A stretch of 64,000 nt of DNA from Rhizophagus irregularis (taxonomy: Eukaryota > Glomeromycota > Glomeromycetes > Glomerales > Glomeraceae): the NCBI RefSeq assembly GCF_026210795.1, contig NC_089448.1, forward strand, positions 1,736,001 to 1,800,000, in the 5' to 3' direction. The translations under genes and the position numbers were made by a program. Under the pieces are notes generated by a model that worked only from the letters and a program-made list of their open reading frames with translations, made no database searches and was not told the DNA's origin. Position 1 is the stretch's first letter; the number at the start of each line of letters is the position of its first letter. Positions 11,901 through 23,785 of this stretch are shown here, one piece after another.

Positions 11901-13586
11901 AACTACCAAGCAAAGCCAAAATTCTCAAGAACCTAAGAATGTGGCTAATACTGAAATAGTAGTAAGCGAAGCAGATAAAATTGCAGCAAAATTATCTGCT
12001 GGTAAATCTATATATTAATATTATTTATATATATATAATTTAAACACTTAATAAATTAATTTTTTCATTATATAGCAAAATCTACAAAGGCTTCGTTAAA
12101 ACAACCAAGACGATCAAGACAAAAAAATAAGAAGACCGATCATCAAACACAAGAAGTGATTATTATTGAACCAAATAATACTCTTGAGATATGTGATACA
12201 CAAGATCAACATGACTCAATCGATAATTCTGATAAAGCTGCATTTACAGCTCTTTCCAATGCTGCATCAGATACATCCGTTATACGATCATCGGATGCAT
12301 CAGATGGTATAAAAATATTTGTATTTATTGTAACCTTACCTCATGAAATTAATATATTATCATTACAGCAAACATCATATTTTACCAACAGCTGATTGAT
12401 GGATTGAAAAGATCTTTAGAACAAAACAAGGAGATATTTAAAGCAATTCACGAGACTAAAGTGATGCATGAGTCGTTTCAAAAAGAAGTTCAGAAAAAAA
12501 TAGATGATATTTCAGAAAAAATCGATCAACTTATGATTCCTAATGATTCTTATTGGAAGGTAAGTTTATTAATTATTATCGTTATGTGAATTTATTTATA
12601 TGAAATTATTTATGTTATTACTTTATTGTAGAATTTAGCATCAAGAATATGTAAGATTCAGCTGCCTCTTCTTGGGTTATTCCCTGATGACATAGAGTTT
12701 AAAAAGTGTGTTGAAGGAACACTTGAACAAGAAAAGCCAGGATACGTTGAACGACATGGACCTCAATGGATACATATCTATTCTGGGCGTATTGGACCTT
12801 TAGTAAGTTATAAGTTTCTTTGTTTATTTTTATTTATTGTTATTTAATTATTATATTATTTACTAATATATGTTTTATTAGTGTCATGAAGTAATTAAAG
12901 CTCGTCGATGTGATAAGGCTAAGGACGTTAGATCTGCGATGTTTGATATATTTGGCGAAAAGAATTTAACACGTATTAACACTTCAGCGGGGGTTGATGA
13001 TATTCGCGCATTTAAAAATTCTAAAAAGACAAAGCAAGCATTTAAATGTTTATTTAAAGCTGATGATGATAATAACCTTCCATACGTTGAGGCAATTAAG
13101 AAAAAGGCCTGGGGAAAAAAGAATACAACAAAAAAAGATACTGCTTTCACTTTGGCCGTTTGTGAAATTGTACTTAATCCAAAACACCCAAAAATTTCTG
13201 TTAGTGACAATGCTCTTCATAATCGTTTTAATATATATTGGGTGGGTTTAATTTTTTATTTTTGAATTTTTTTAATTATTATTTACTTAAATATCAAATA
13301 ATAGAGCTGTATTTGTAATTTGGAAGAAATAACTTCAAGTACAACTAAATCCATTAGACAAGAAGAGTTAGGAGAAAATTATCTTAATACTTCTGAAGAA
13401 TCAGATAGTAACGAAAGTTCAGGTGATAATTTGGATAATAATGAAGATTCAGACAATTCTAATGAAGATAACGATGATATGATAAATGAAAACCAAAAAA
13501 GGAGTCATGAAATTAATAATATTGACAATCAAAATCATAAATATCAACGAATTGATAACAATTCTTTAGAAACTAGCTTTAATTAG
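11890..13586 (+). CDS. Accessory protein of the Plavaka element (multi-exon, function unknown)
   Basis: Not recognised. Exons inferred from GT..AG signals: about 11890-12001 (Lys/Gln-rich), 12077-12304 (basic then VIIIEPNNTLEICDTQ), 12369-12558 (helical, SLEQNKEIFKAIHETKVMHE, probable coiled coil), 12632-12802 (LPLLGLFPDDIEFKKC, HGPQWIHIYSGR), 12882-13240 (HEVIKARRCDKAKDVRSAMF, conserved-looking globular region ending NRFNIYW), and 13305-13586 (Ser/Asp/Asn-rich tail, stop TAG at 13584-13586). The start codon is not settled. The gene diverges from the transposase within the same transposon, like the accessory genes of elements A and B, though I cannot show sequence homology to them. A coiled coil plus a basic globular part would suit a DNA-binding partner; this is inference. 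Confidence 0.55.
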
Positions 13587-14090
13587 ATATTTGGATAATA
13601 AAATTAGAAGAGTTCAATTAATTATAAGCTATAGCATTAATATTATGTAGATTTTAAATGATAATGTAATTAAATTTATAATAAATGATACATTAAAATA
13701 AATCATTAAAATATAATATAAAATAAGTCCTTAAGAATTCTTTATTGGTAATTATAAAACCCTTAAGGTTTTCTAAAATTATTTTCATTATGGAATCCTC
13801 GTGGGTGGGGAAGATTTCTTAAGGATCCTCATTAATTATGAGATTTTCAGAATCTTTGAGGATCCGTACCCTAAAAAAATTACTGATGCACCTCACCATC
13901 GGTTGGCATCATTTCAGCTCCCCCTAATTAGAGTACGGGATCTTCAATGCAGTTGGTGGCTGTGCACACAGTAATATTCATAGCAAGGATCGATGGCTGG
14001 ACGATCTGAACCTGCGTCCTATTGATTGGTCAGATCAATAGTGTAGACGCCTTAGGCCATTACACTAGAGACGCCAATCTCTATTACATT

Positions 14091-14334
14091 TAAGGTTGCT
14101 TGCTGAAACCTAGGGGTTTAGGCAAGATGGCGTTTCGCCGAAAAGCGAAATTCTGCCAAAACTATATTAAAGTTATATTAAAAAACTGGCAAAACTTTGG
14201 AGAAAGACGAAACTGCCGAAACTTATTATAAATGCCAAAACTGCTGAAACTCTGCCGAAACTATAATAAATCTATAGTAAAATTTTGACGAAACTAATCG
14301 TAGGATTTTGAAGAGGTTTAGACAAGCAACCTTA
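14091..14334. mobile_element. hAT-type MITE, 244 bp
   Basis: Inverted ends TAAGGTTGCTTGCTGAAACC and, from the other side, TAAGGTTGCTTGTCTAAACC. It is flanked by an exact 8-bp duplication ATTACATT (14083-14090 and 14335-14342), the hallmark of hAT insertions. The inside is built from GCCGAAACT-like short repeats and has no gene. The spacer around it (13886-14082 and 14343-15011) holds no gene I can support. Confidence 0.8.
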
Positions 14335-15011
14335 ATTACATTATAATACTTTCTATTTAAACAAACTCATTGGTCCTAGTATGAAGCAACAGGTGACTGC
14401 TAGTAATTAAAAAAAACAATACAATTCATTCTGCTTTAGAATTATTTTTTTTTAAGAAAAAAAAATGTCATCAGCAGTATCTGTATTATGTCAAATCAAA
14501 AGGATTAGATGGTGGATTTATCAATGGTTTGGCAAACTATATGATTTCACTATTTTATAAATACACAATTTGACATTTCTTAATACAATGTATAGTTACT
14601 TTGCAGAAACCTGTGATTTGTTACCATGCAGTTAAGAAATCGCCATCAAATCACAATGATCTATTAACCAACATGTGATGACGTGGTATCAAACGATCTT
14701 GTGAAATTATCGATAAAATATTTTTACAAAGTTGTAAAATTCTATTAAATAGGTGGTGAATAGATGGTGAATAGATGGTAATTGTCATCAAAATTTAGCT
14801 GAAAAAATCAATTCAAGATAATTTTTCGATGCATTAAATATTACTTGACGATGAATCTCAATTTTAATTTTTTTTTTTTATATAATCAATTTAACCTTTA
14901 TAAAAATTTGGCCTATATTTGGCCAAAATTAATTATTTGACCTAAATTAGTAATGATCTACTATTTCGATCTTGGTAAAAATTTTCATGTGAATCATTAC
15001 GTTTTTGAACA

Positions 15012-15455
15012 ATGGCAAATTTAAACTTTTTTTTACCTTTTTTTAGAACTCTTTTATCCCTTCCCTTTCGTACTTCCCTTCCCTTTCACTCTCCCCTTCC
15101 TTTTCTACCTTTTTCTCATACCTTTTTTCTGCCTTTTTTTAGATTTTTTTATCCTCTTCCCTTTCGTTCTTCCCTTTCCCTTTCGTTTTCCCCTTCCTTT
15201 TCTACCCTTTTCTCACACCTTTTTTTCGCCTTTTTTACACTCTTTTAACCCCTTCCCTTTCGTACTTCCCCTTCCTTCCCTTTCATTTTTCCTTTCCCTT
15301 TCATTCTCCCCTTCTTTTTCTACCTTTTTCTCACACCTTTTTTTTGCCTTTTTTACACTTTTTTAACCCTTTCCTTTCGTACTTCCCTTCCCTTTCATTT
15401 TTTCCTTTCCCTTTCGTTCTCCCTTCCTTTTTTACCTTTTTTTCACACCTTTTTT
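15012..15455. repeat. Pyrimidine-rich degenerate tandem repeat
   Basis: One strand is nearly all C and T. Four or so degenerate units of about 110-120 bp are built from CCCTTCCCTTTCGTACTTCC, CCCCTTCCTTTTCTACC and TTTCTCACACCTTTTTTTCGCC blocks. The open frame at 15012-15248 (Phe/Pro/Leu-rich) only reflects the repeat. It ends where element B begins. Confidence 0.75.
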
Positions 15456-15569
15456 ACTAGTCGAAATAAGGCAAATCGGCTAAAAATCGGATATCTGATT
15501 TTAGGTCAAATTACGGCTGAAATATGTCCGATTTTTACAAAAAAAATATATTCCGATTGTTATCCAATT

Positions 15570-15775
15570 GACTGCCAATCAGATGTACTTCAAAACTTAA
15601 ATTGGACATAAATCAGAACTAAATTATACTAAATTCGAACAGTCAATCAGATGTACTTCGAAACTTAAATCAGACATAAATCAGAACTAAATCATACTAA
15701 ATTCGGACAGTCAATCAGATGTACTTTGAAACTTAAATCGGACATAAATCAGAACTAAATCATACTAAATTCAGA
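15570..15775. repeat. Subterminal 68-bp tandem repeat, three copies
   Basis: Three units containing CAATCAGATGTACTTCGAAA and ACATAAATCAGAACTAAATC lie about 110 bp inside the left end of element B. CACTA-like elements normally carry subterminal repeats bound by their own proteins, so this is a plausible binding array. Confidence 0.7.
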
Positions 15776-15882
15776 AAATTATTATATATAGAAAATTCGA
15801 TTTAAATTTATTATCGTTATATATTAATTAATACATGAAAAAAAAAATTTAAAATAAATGTACTGTAATCGATAGTCCAGCT

Positions 15883-17110
15883 TCATTCAGCTAAATCATC
15901 ACTGGCTGCACTTTTTTGACTATCGATTAACACCTCTTCCGTTTCTTCACCATAGTCTTCATCTTCGTCGAAACCACTTCTATCGATTTCTGTATCATAT
16001 ATAAAATCCTCTTGCTTGACATATGACCATTGTGGAGCATCTTCAGGGTGTATTCGGTCAAAGTGTTGAACTTCATCATCATACTGGCGAGGTCGTTGTA
16101 ATTTTGCCATTTGAATATCTGCCGAATGTGAGTTGATGACGTTTCAAAGTAAATTTTTTAGCTAAAAAAGACAATATAAATAAAATAAATACAAAATAAA
16201 GAAAGGAATGAGAGTGATATATCGAAGTATAAATATCAAAGTATGTATAAATATCAAAGTATAAATATCGAAGTATAATAAATATCGAAGTATAAACCTC
16301 TTGTGATCGTCAAGAATAATCATAGACACATATGATCGTCTTATCTGGATTCTCTTCATCTGACTCACTGATTTCCAGCGAGTGGTAAGATCGATTTGCC
16401 AACATTTTTAATAATTGGTGTTTTTCATAACCAATTATTCTTTCATCACTTTTCCTATAAAGATCCTTTGCAGCCTTAATTCGACGCAATTTTTTCTTAA
16501 ATGATAAATATATAAGAAAATTAGCATAAATCATTAATATGATGATAAAGGAAAAAATTTGACAATTTTACATTTTGTACGCGACTGTTGTTGTGAACTT
16601 TGTGACTGTCCTCGTTACTTTTCCACTTTTTTTCAGTTGTGTTTGTGATCTTCGTGACTTATAGAGGGCGCTTAACCAGTTCATCAATTGTGCTACTGAA
16701 GGTTTATAATTCGGAAACATCGCCCTTCGAAGTTCGGGAATTAATCTACTGCGAATTTCAACATTTTTTGGACTATTAAACATTTCGTTATCATCCAAAT
16801 TGTCATTAGGTTTAATAGTTTTGAGGATCATTTTCATTTCAATCTTTAAATTGGAACAATTAGTATAAAAGTATGAAGACTGTACAATTCTGCCTAAAAT
16901 TACAAAATTACAAACCCTCGCCTCCTTTTCACGTTGTTCTTCTTGTTCTTCTTTTGGTTGATTTTTGGCGTAGTGTACCATTTTCTTTACTTTTTTGACC
17001 CATCCAATTTGAACCATTTTGCTAACCGTTCTTCTGGAACATCAATAACATCAAGGCTTTCAGATGATGATCGTATCTGGTATTGTTCGAGTTTTGTTTT
17101 TAATTCATTT
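15883..17110 (-). pseudogene. Accessory gene of element B, 3' part (cut by Polinton)
   Basis: Continuation of the gene whose 5' part is at 52499-53274. From the Polinton edge the frame reads NELKTKLEQYQIRSSSESLD (coiled coil) and VPEERLAKW. Further exons carry MKMILKTIKPNDNLDD, RSRLIPELRRAMFPNYKPSV and LMNWLSALYKSRRSQ (about 16850-16620), then RRIKAAKDLYRKSDERI and YHSLEISESDEENPD (16500-16315), and a last acidic exon 16110-15883 with QWSYVKQEDF. The stop after CVYDYS (TGA at about 16315) aligns with Trp in LSWRSDE of the element A homologue, so it is a G-to-A change of TGG. Function unknown; likely a DNA-binding partner of the transposase by analogy only. Confidence 0.6.
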
Positions 17111-17573
17111 GTCGTCGGGCTGGATGTGGGAGGTGCAAGCACCACCCACCTCCGGGTCTACGACCCATCGCAGTACCTATATGGCCCCTACGGGGCTCAG
17201 GAATCCCCATATATCCGCCACAATCTGGGACAACATCTGAAACAAATATATATACCAAATAACTAGAAAACAATAGAAAAGGAAGCAATAACGGATATAA
17301 TGAGAGGGTTGTTCCGGATGTGGCAGATGTGGCAGATGTTTCAGAAAAATTATGAGAGGACATCCCCCAGAAAAAGTTTTATTTTTACCCCCCAGATCCG
17401 CCACATCCAGAACATCTGGAACAAGTCAGGATTCCATCTAATAATCTGTTGGAAGCAGTGAGACAGCAAACCAGGTAAGTTAGCAGGTAAGCCCCTAGAA
17501 GGTCTATAAAGCCAGTAAGACCAACCCTGTCCTGCCCCCGTCAGAAAAAATAAGTAATTGAACAATGGGTATA
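17111..17573 (+). repeat. Polinton left terminal inverted repeat, 463 bp
   Basis: Starts GTCGTCGGGCTGGATGTGGG and ends CAATGGGTATA. It matches the complement of 52036-52498 over its full length with scattered substitutions. Open frames inside (for example 17177-17577) appear in both copies, are cut off at the edge and look like chance frames. Confidence 0.9.
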
Positions 17574-17589
17574 CCATAAGTAATATACA

Positions 17590-18027
17590 ATGATGAACTT
17601 ACACGCAGCCACTTCTCTTGCCGAAGATCTTGGTATTGATCTTATAGACATCTATGGAATCCATAAATGGATCCAAATGTGGGCATCGCCCCTCAACGAC
17701 CCGGACATAGTATGAGAGATGGTCAGAAACCTTCCGGTCAAAGAATTCGGAAAGCATCTCAAGATAAATAGACTCTGGTACAACTGTTGTAAAGCCGAGT
17801 TGTGAAAGCGGCGTGAGAAAGCCGAGAAGGCATACGACAGGGCAGTAGAAAAGAAGGAAAAAGCGGGAGATGATCTTGGTCAATCATTTGAGGAGGAGGG
17901 TATTGGAAATCATGAACTTCATGAGCTTAATTGGAAGGCATATCAAAAGGCTTGTAAAGAGTTATCGGAAGCTAGAAAAGAGCATTGTATGGTAAAGTGG
18001 ACTGTTGAGCGGTGTGGATTTCACTAG
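17590..18027 (+). pseudogene. Polinton left-end gene, coiled-coil protein, two stops
   Basis: One frame from ATG 17590 to TAG 18025 (145 codons) is interrupted by two TGA codons. It begins MMNLHAATSLAEDLGIDLID and becomes strongly charged and helical (EKAYDRAVEKKEKAGDD, ARKEHCMVKWTVER). Both stops are read most simply as former CGA (Arg). Not recognised. First gene inside the left inverted repeat, transcribed inward. The minus-strand frame 17599-17883 on top of it is a shadow. Confidence 0.5.
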
Positions 18028-18261
18028 ATATATATGGATTGAAAAAGGGGAAGGGAAGATTTAGAGTAGTCATAAAGGTTCGTGGTTTATAGTTTTTTTT
18101 TACCCCTAGAAGATAACCAGATATAACCGGAGGACTGCAGAACCGCAGGACCACAGGACTACAGGAGGGTAACCTGGTAGGAGTGCAGATCTTTGGAAAA
18201 AATATTCGGCAATTGAAGATTAGGTAACTATAAATTAGTACTCGATTTGATAGAACAAAAA

Positions 18262-20836
18262 ATGACTGCCCAAACTAGCACTCAAGTTCAAATTATCCCC
18301 AAGTTCAGTGAACAGAAGAAGGCTTTTAGTATTGATGAGCTTAAATGGCTCATTAACGCTGCAAAGAATATGAGGGATCTCAATCAAGCTAAAGGTTATC
18401 TTTGCAGTTACTTTATCCCTGCTCCAACCCGCATGGAGTCTTCATGTGGCGGTCAGAAATCAAAAACCTCGAGCACATCCCTGATAAAAATATTAATAAA
18501 CTTATCCGTCCAATTACCAAAGTCTTTTACACACAATCTGAACAGGGTCCTTCACAAAAGGTTGAATTTAATATCAACAAATGGTTTATAATCGAATATA
18601 GTACTGTATGTGTAGCTAGCTACCCGTGACCCTCAAAAATCCCGTATCTTTAAACTAGGTGGCCAACTTTATCTCAATATCTTCCCAGGATTCCTCCATA
18701 TCCTACGTCCGATATCCACTTTTGAATCTACAACCCACCTCACGGTTAAATTTATCTTCTCCCACATTCAGGATATCTGGTATTCAGGCGATTGGAATCT
18801 TACTGAGTATATCATAAAGTGGTTGGCCGGTGTGGCAGCTGGAAGGAAAATGTATTCGATTCTCTATCTGAAATCTGGACAGGGTTGGGGTAAGAGTATT
18901 ATAACAGATTTCATTCAACGTAGTGTTTTAGGTACTCAACTTGTTTATAAGACCAGCGATCCTCAAACGATTCTTGGAAGTTTCAATGGGCAATTACAGG
19001 GTAAGGTTCTTCTCCTCCTTGAGGAAATGCCTACAGAAAAAAGCCAGTGGAATAATCTGTATCGATCATTGAAGGATAAAGTAACAGGCGACATAATGGA
19101 AATCCATGAAAAATACAAGACGCCAATACATTACAAAAACTTTATATCCACCATTGTACTCACCAATGAAAATGCTCTCAGAGTGGAGAATGATGATAGG
19201 CGCACAGTATTCTTGGATATGTCACCATCCCGCAAGGGAGACCTCAACTACTTTAAGAAACTCAGTGACGCTATGAAATACCCAGGCGCCAGTGAGGCAT
19301 TCTATGCTTACTTGAAAGCCATTGCAGACGCTTACCCGCCAGACTTCAATGGGAATCCACCACCTATGACAACATCTAAGCAGGATCACATCATATCAAC
19401 TCTCCCACCCCTATTTCAATTCATAAAGGACACTTACCTCATAGTAAAAAATCATATAACCGACCTACCTGTTCAAGAATTTTATAGGGTATATACTTCA
19501 TACTGTGAAACTCATTGCATTACACCCCTATCAAAGATAAACGCTTCTAGAATCCTATCAAATGAGTTGGTATAAATAGCAGAAAAATACATGTAGGTAA
19601 GGCAACACCATGAGTTTACAGCATATCCAGGGAGGACCTTTACAAGAAGTTTCTCAGCAAAAACTGGATACATGAAACAGATGAAATCGATATAGAAGGA
19701 ATTGATATAGATATTCCTGAGAAGCCTGCATCTGATCCCAAAGCCTTAGAGAAGTTCTTGGCAAATATATATAGCATTCCTGCTAATAATCCATAAGACG
19801 TACAAGAGAAACCTGCTGAGGAAAAACCCGCTCCTGTCGAGAAAAAGCCTACTGAAGAGAAATCTGCACTTGTAGTTCCCAAAAAGACTTTACCACCAGT
19901 ACCACCCAAACCCGATTCCTTGAAGGTAAAACCCGCACCTGTCATCAATGAGGATCCTATTCCTGAAGAATCTCCAGCTCCCATAGAGTCAGATACTGAT
20001 GAAATTATAGACAGTTTCTCAGACTGTTATCTATCTGATGAGGAACCTGATCAAGAAAATGAGCCGCCTGCTAAGGAACCTGCATTTAAAGCTGATGATG
20101 ACTACGACGTTTTAGATGACTTGCTATCTGACTCAAATCTTACAACTGTAAACCCAACTCCTGAGCAACAACCCAAGTCTCCTGCAGAATCTTCTGCAAA
20201 ATCCGAATCTGTTGCAGATTTCAAATCTTCTACAGAACCTGTAGTAGAACTGACTCTCAAAGAGCAACCTATCCCAGAACCTGACACAGAACTAGAAGTT
20301 GACCGGGACCCTGAACCAAAGGAAGGTACTCAAGCACACTGGGCTTAGCATAAAAGACACCAATGGGATCGTAAGCCATAGGTCAAAAATTCAAAGGACC
20401 AGGTCTTTAATGATCTCTATAATACAGGTAAGGAATTATGGGCCAAATACCAAGACACATCAGACGAATATGATTGGGACATGCTTGTATTTGAAGTAGA
20501 GGAATGACCCACAACGCGTATTGAGGACAAGTACCAGTACTAATTTAGGGAGGTAGTAGACCACTTCAAGGACTGGATAGAATATAATGGGACTTACCTA
20601 AAACATCCAGTCATAAAGAGCTTGCAGATCTAATAAGAGCATATAAGGAGGATCATAATGCCGAGATTATTCCTACCACCTCCGGTTATGAAACTATAAA
20701 GATGAATAAGAGTAAAGCACGAGAAATACCAGAGGAGCGTCCAAAGACCGAGATGGAACACCAGTGGAAGGCCGCTAATGGATTTGTAAACGAGCTGGAT
20801 ATTGATGAGGCCTGTGATATGATTGACTCCTTTTAA
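18262..20836 (+). pseudogene. D5-like SF3 helicase with long acidic C-terminal tail
   Basis: Replicative helicase (D5/primase-helicase type) that unwinds the element for its DNA polymerase. The start is ATG 18262 (MTAQTST). Frameshifts occur near 18410 and 18610; the frame then runs through IFKLGGQLYLNIFPGF and NLTEYIIKWLAG into the ATPase core. Walker A is GQGWGKS (about 18880), Walker B LLLLEEMP (about 19015), and the SF3 sensor region TIVLTNENALRV (about 19155) is followed by RRTVFLDMS. A slip at 19573 and a TGA separate the winged-helix end (KKFLSKNWIHETDEID) from an acidic, Pro-rich tail rich in PAEEKPAP-like repeats to 20836. The tail has stops at 19794, 20346 and others, all explicable as CAA, CAG or CGA changes. 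I see no clear primase domain. Confidence 0.75.
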
Positions 20837-20919
20837 TAAGATAAGCGCCTCTTAGTTATCTTATATTTTTTATATAAAAAACCTATATTACAATTGAATA
20901 CAATTCATAGTTATATCAA

Positions 20920-22775
20920 ATGGCCTATTCAAAAATGGCACGTGCTTTACCTACAAGACCAGATATCAAAAAACTACAGTATTCAGGCGCAAGATTTTCT
21001 AGAGGAGCAATAGCAAGACTTGGACAGCAACTCCAATCCCGGTATCCAACTCATAAATTTCAGATCCTGCTTCCCTATGAAAACTGGAAACCTGGTGGAT
21101 GGACATCAGGAAACCAACCAGCCAGCTTCTTCTCACTCTTGGACCACTATGATGAAGCACAACTACCGGATAATGCAGATCCTGATTACTTTGAACGATT
21201 CATAATTTATGTGAGAGATGCTCCACCGGTTGCAGGGGGATGCAATGGGGAGCTAAATGATTGCCTGTATGAATGCCTGAAGCATATCTATGGTATATTC
21301 TCTAAAATACCCAAGACTATAAAAAAGCCTGAGTATATCAAAAAGGCATTAGGTCTCAATCGTGATGCTCCAGTTCCAGTCTCATATATGGATAAGGTTG
21401 AACAACTTGCAGGAAGCCTTGCACTTAATATTGTAGGGGATTCCACTTGAATTTCCAAGAGCAAATCTGACAGACGTGCAACCCTTATTTTGTCTGAAGG
21501 CCACTACTCTCTTGCACTGAATCCCGGAAGACTCCACCCTAGCAAATTAGATAGAAAACAAAAGTCTCCCTTTGTTTATCGTGAAGATGGGGTTAATAAT
21601 GTAGTAATAATATACAATGATAAGACAGTTAAGTCTCTTACAGTTGGACAGTTTCAGAAAGGTAAGAACTCTGATAGTTACTCCTTCATCCCTATCGAGA
21701 AGAATTGTAAAACTGGAATATATGAAACACTTGAGAAAACATACCAGAGGATCCATGAAGAGCGGGATTCCTTCCTACAGGCTACAAAGAAGTTTGGTCT
21801 AGGAATCAACTTATCTTACCACAACTGGTCGTACAAGAGAACTGCTCTCTGGCTTTTTGAACGGTTTAGTGTAGGGGTTCCAGCCAATGATCCTCTTGAC
21901 CCTATAGAAGCAGAGTGGATAAATGATGCTATGATAGGAGGTCTTATCTGGGCAGACAATGAATGGAAGGGCTATGGAAGGCAATACGACGTGACAAGTT
22001 TGTATCCAAGTATTCAGCAATCAAATGCAAACTTTCCAATCCGACAAGGTAAGTTTCAAATACTCAAAGACTTTGTAGACCACAGAAGTTATGCCTTGTA
22101 TGGATTATTTCGTACTAAGGTAAGTGGTAATGACATTCTCTTCCGACAGAATAAGAGGGAGTCTATACATTCATTGACTTACAACGAGCAAAGAAACTTG
22201 GTCTCGATATACAGTTAATCCAGGATGGAAAGCCAAATGCCTTGATATATGACAGAGAAGCAAGAATTCCTGGGACTGTAATATTTGGTGAGTATGTCTA
22301 CTTTCTCTTCAATATAAAGAACCAGGGTGGCATGGCTAGTTGTGTTGCAAAGAGAGTTCTCAATACATTATGGGGAGCACTCTGCCAAAGGAAACGCAAT
22401 TACAAGACACTCACCACAGATCAAACAGATCCATTCAAGTTTCCGGAAGGCCACACACTTGACTCTATCGTACCAGTAGGATCTGACCAGTGGCGATTCC
22501 AGTTCACAAACCCAGGTAGTCCCTTCAAGGGTAAGTATCCTAGGATCGCTCCATTCTTATTAGCACATGGACGGAAGATGACTTCAGAGTTATTAGAACC
22601 ATATAAGGATAAAGTACGACGCATCCATACAGATGGATTTATTCTAGAGAAACAGCCGAGTAGTCCTACATTTATCACTTGTCCAGAAAATGCATCCAAA
22701 GCATTGAAAGCTCTCAAGTTTGAAAACGCAGGATACTGCCATGTGAAAAATGCAAACAAGGTTATCTGGACATGA
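20920..22775 (+). pseudogene. Family B DNA polymerase (protein-primed type) with OTU-like N-terminal domain
   Basis: Replicates the Polinton. Starts at ATG 20920 (MAYSKMARALP). Residues about 105-200 carry NDCLYECL (Cys115) and, after a TGA at 21448 (probably former CGA), EGHYSLALN; a Cys in a DCLY context followed by a His-Tyr resembles the catalytic pair of OTU cysteine proteases. The polymerase palm follows: motif A YDVTSLYPSI (about 21987), motif B KRVLNTLWGALCQ (about 22348) and motif C RIHTDGFI (about 22620), where HTDG stands for the usual DTDS/DTDG. A frameshift near 22170-22200 breaks motif A from motif B. A 3'-5' exonuclease domain was not identified with confidence. Inactive copy. 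Confidence 0.8.
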
Positions 22776-22888
22776 TTGCCAAGAATGCGGTTGGGTTTAC
22801 AGTAGGTATATATATTTTTTCTTGCTTGAATGTAAAGTCAATTTGAAGATTCCTATTTATTACAAAGTACAAAAAAGTATAAGGAATC

Positions 22889-23359
22889 ATGTTAACATAT
22901 ACCGAATTAGCAAGCATTATTAACAGCACTGACAGTATTAGTGATGAAGTTATTTATGATGCATCATGCAATCAGTTTATTATTGTCTCTGATGAAACTG
23001 TCCTCAAGATTATCCGTGCATTGAAATACACTATAGTAGTCGCATTAGTATCTGGGTTTAGCAAAACCAGCTACCTTGTCCAGGATCATGTGAAGTATAT
23101 CAAGAGAATCTAGACGGCAAAGTCTCCTATATTATATGTGAAGTTTGTGGCCAGAAAACTCTTCCCAGATAATGCAGCATATACTGCTAAGATAGCAAAG
23201 ATTCATGAATCATACAAGAATAAACAAGCTCTTCTAGACAAACTTGAGGCCCTCTTCGAGTTGTATTATAATGTGACTAAGGACTCATCAACAGGTCCCC
23301 CAAAGCGAGCTGTCACTATGAATGAGGCTGAAAAAACCTTAGCAGAACTTCTTGCATAA
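22889..23359 (+). pseudogene. Polinton hypothetical protein, one stop
   Basis: One frame of 156 codons from ATG 22889, interrupted by TAG at 23111-23113 (probably former CAG). It begins MLTYTELASIINSTDSISDE and the second half is helical and Lys-rich (YKNKQALLDKLEALFELYY). Not recognised. It lies about 110 bp after the polymerase in the same orientation. Confidence 0.5.
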
Positions 23360-23452
23360 ACGGCTCCTGTATGAATTTAGTTTATATTTTTTATCCATGT
23401 GTAATGGGCATACAGTAATTGAAGATAGCTATAGTATAAGTAACATAACATC

Positions 23453-23785
23453 ATGTTGGACCGATTACCAGTAGAAAAAGTTGAACGCATTGTCACAAAG
23501 ATCCCGGATACTGACCTTATTGCAGCAAGTAAAGTAGATAGTGTGTGGTGGCAGGAGGTTCGTCAAGAAGCATATAAGAGGTGGAAAAATTACGCTACTA
23601 CAATTGGGCATGTCCAAGCTCTTGGAAAGCCGTTTGAAAAAGGGAATATTGACTGGATAACATTTGAAGATGTAAATGACTTCTATAAAAGATGGATAGA
23701 CCGCCTTACCGAGGATCAGCTTTATATTATGGAGAAAATGCTTAGGAATGGGATGGTCGTGGACCCCAAAAGAGGGAAACCATAG
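23453..23785 (+). CDS. F-box-like small protein of the Polinton
   Basis: 110 codons, MLDRLPVEKVERIVTKIPDT then DLIAASKVDSVWWQEVRQEA. The pattern LPxExxxxIxxxIPxxDLxxASxVxxxWxxxxxxxxYKRW fits an F-box, which in eukaryotes docks Skp1 and recruits ubiquitin ligases. The rest is a helical segment (WIDRLTEDQLYIMEKMLRNG). The end at TAG 23783 may be an altered CAG, because the frame continues briefly. Same orientation as the polymerase. The F-box reading is by pattern only; a capture from the host is possible. Confidence 0.45.
   Translation: MLDRLPVEKVERIVTKIPDTDLIAASKVDSVWWQEVRQEAYKRWKNYATTIGHVQALGKPFEKGNIDWITFEDVNDFYKRWIDRLTEDQLYIMEKMLRNGMVVDPKRGKP

Larger units (their letters stand above)
7375..13885. 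mobile_element. Plavaka-type DNA transposon, 6.5 kb, two divergent genes
   Basis: The ends are inverted: left CAGTAAATTTTTTAGGGCG and, read inward on the other strand from 13885, CAGTAATTTTTTTAGGGTA, followed by GGATCCTTAAGGATTC-like subterminal repeats at both ends (about 7395-7560 and 13720-13865). Both ends are bordered by AT, compatible with a 2-bp target duplication but too short to prove it. Inside are a minus-strand transposase and a plus-strand accessory gene that diverge from about 11.35-11.8 kb. A foldback at 9004-9529 breaks the transposase, so this copy is not autonomous. Confidence 0.75.

Noticed and set aside
17100-17577. Open frames in the Polinton terminal repeat, mirrored at 52032-52497
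   Set aside because: They only reflect the inverted repeat, differ between copies and contain no recognisable domain.
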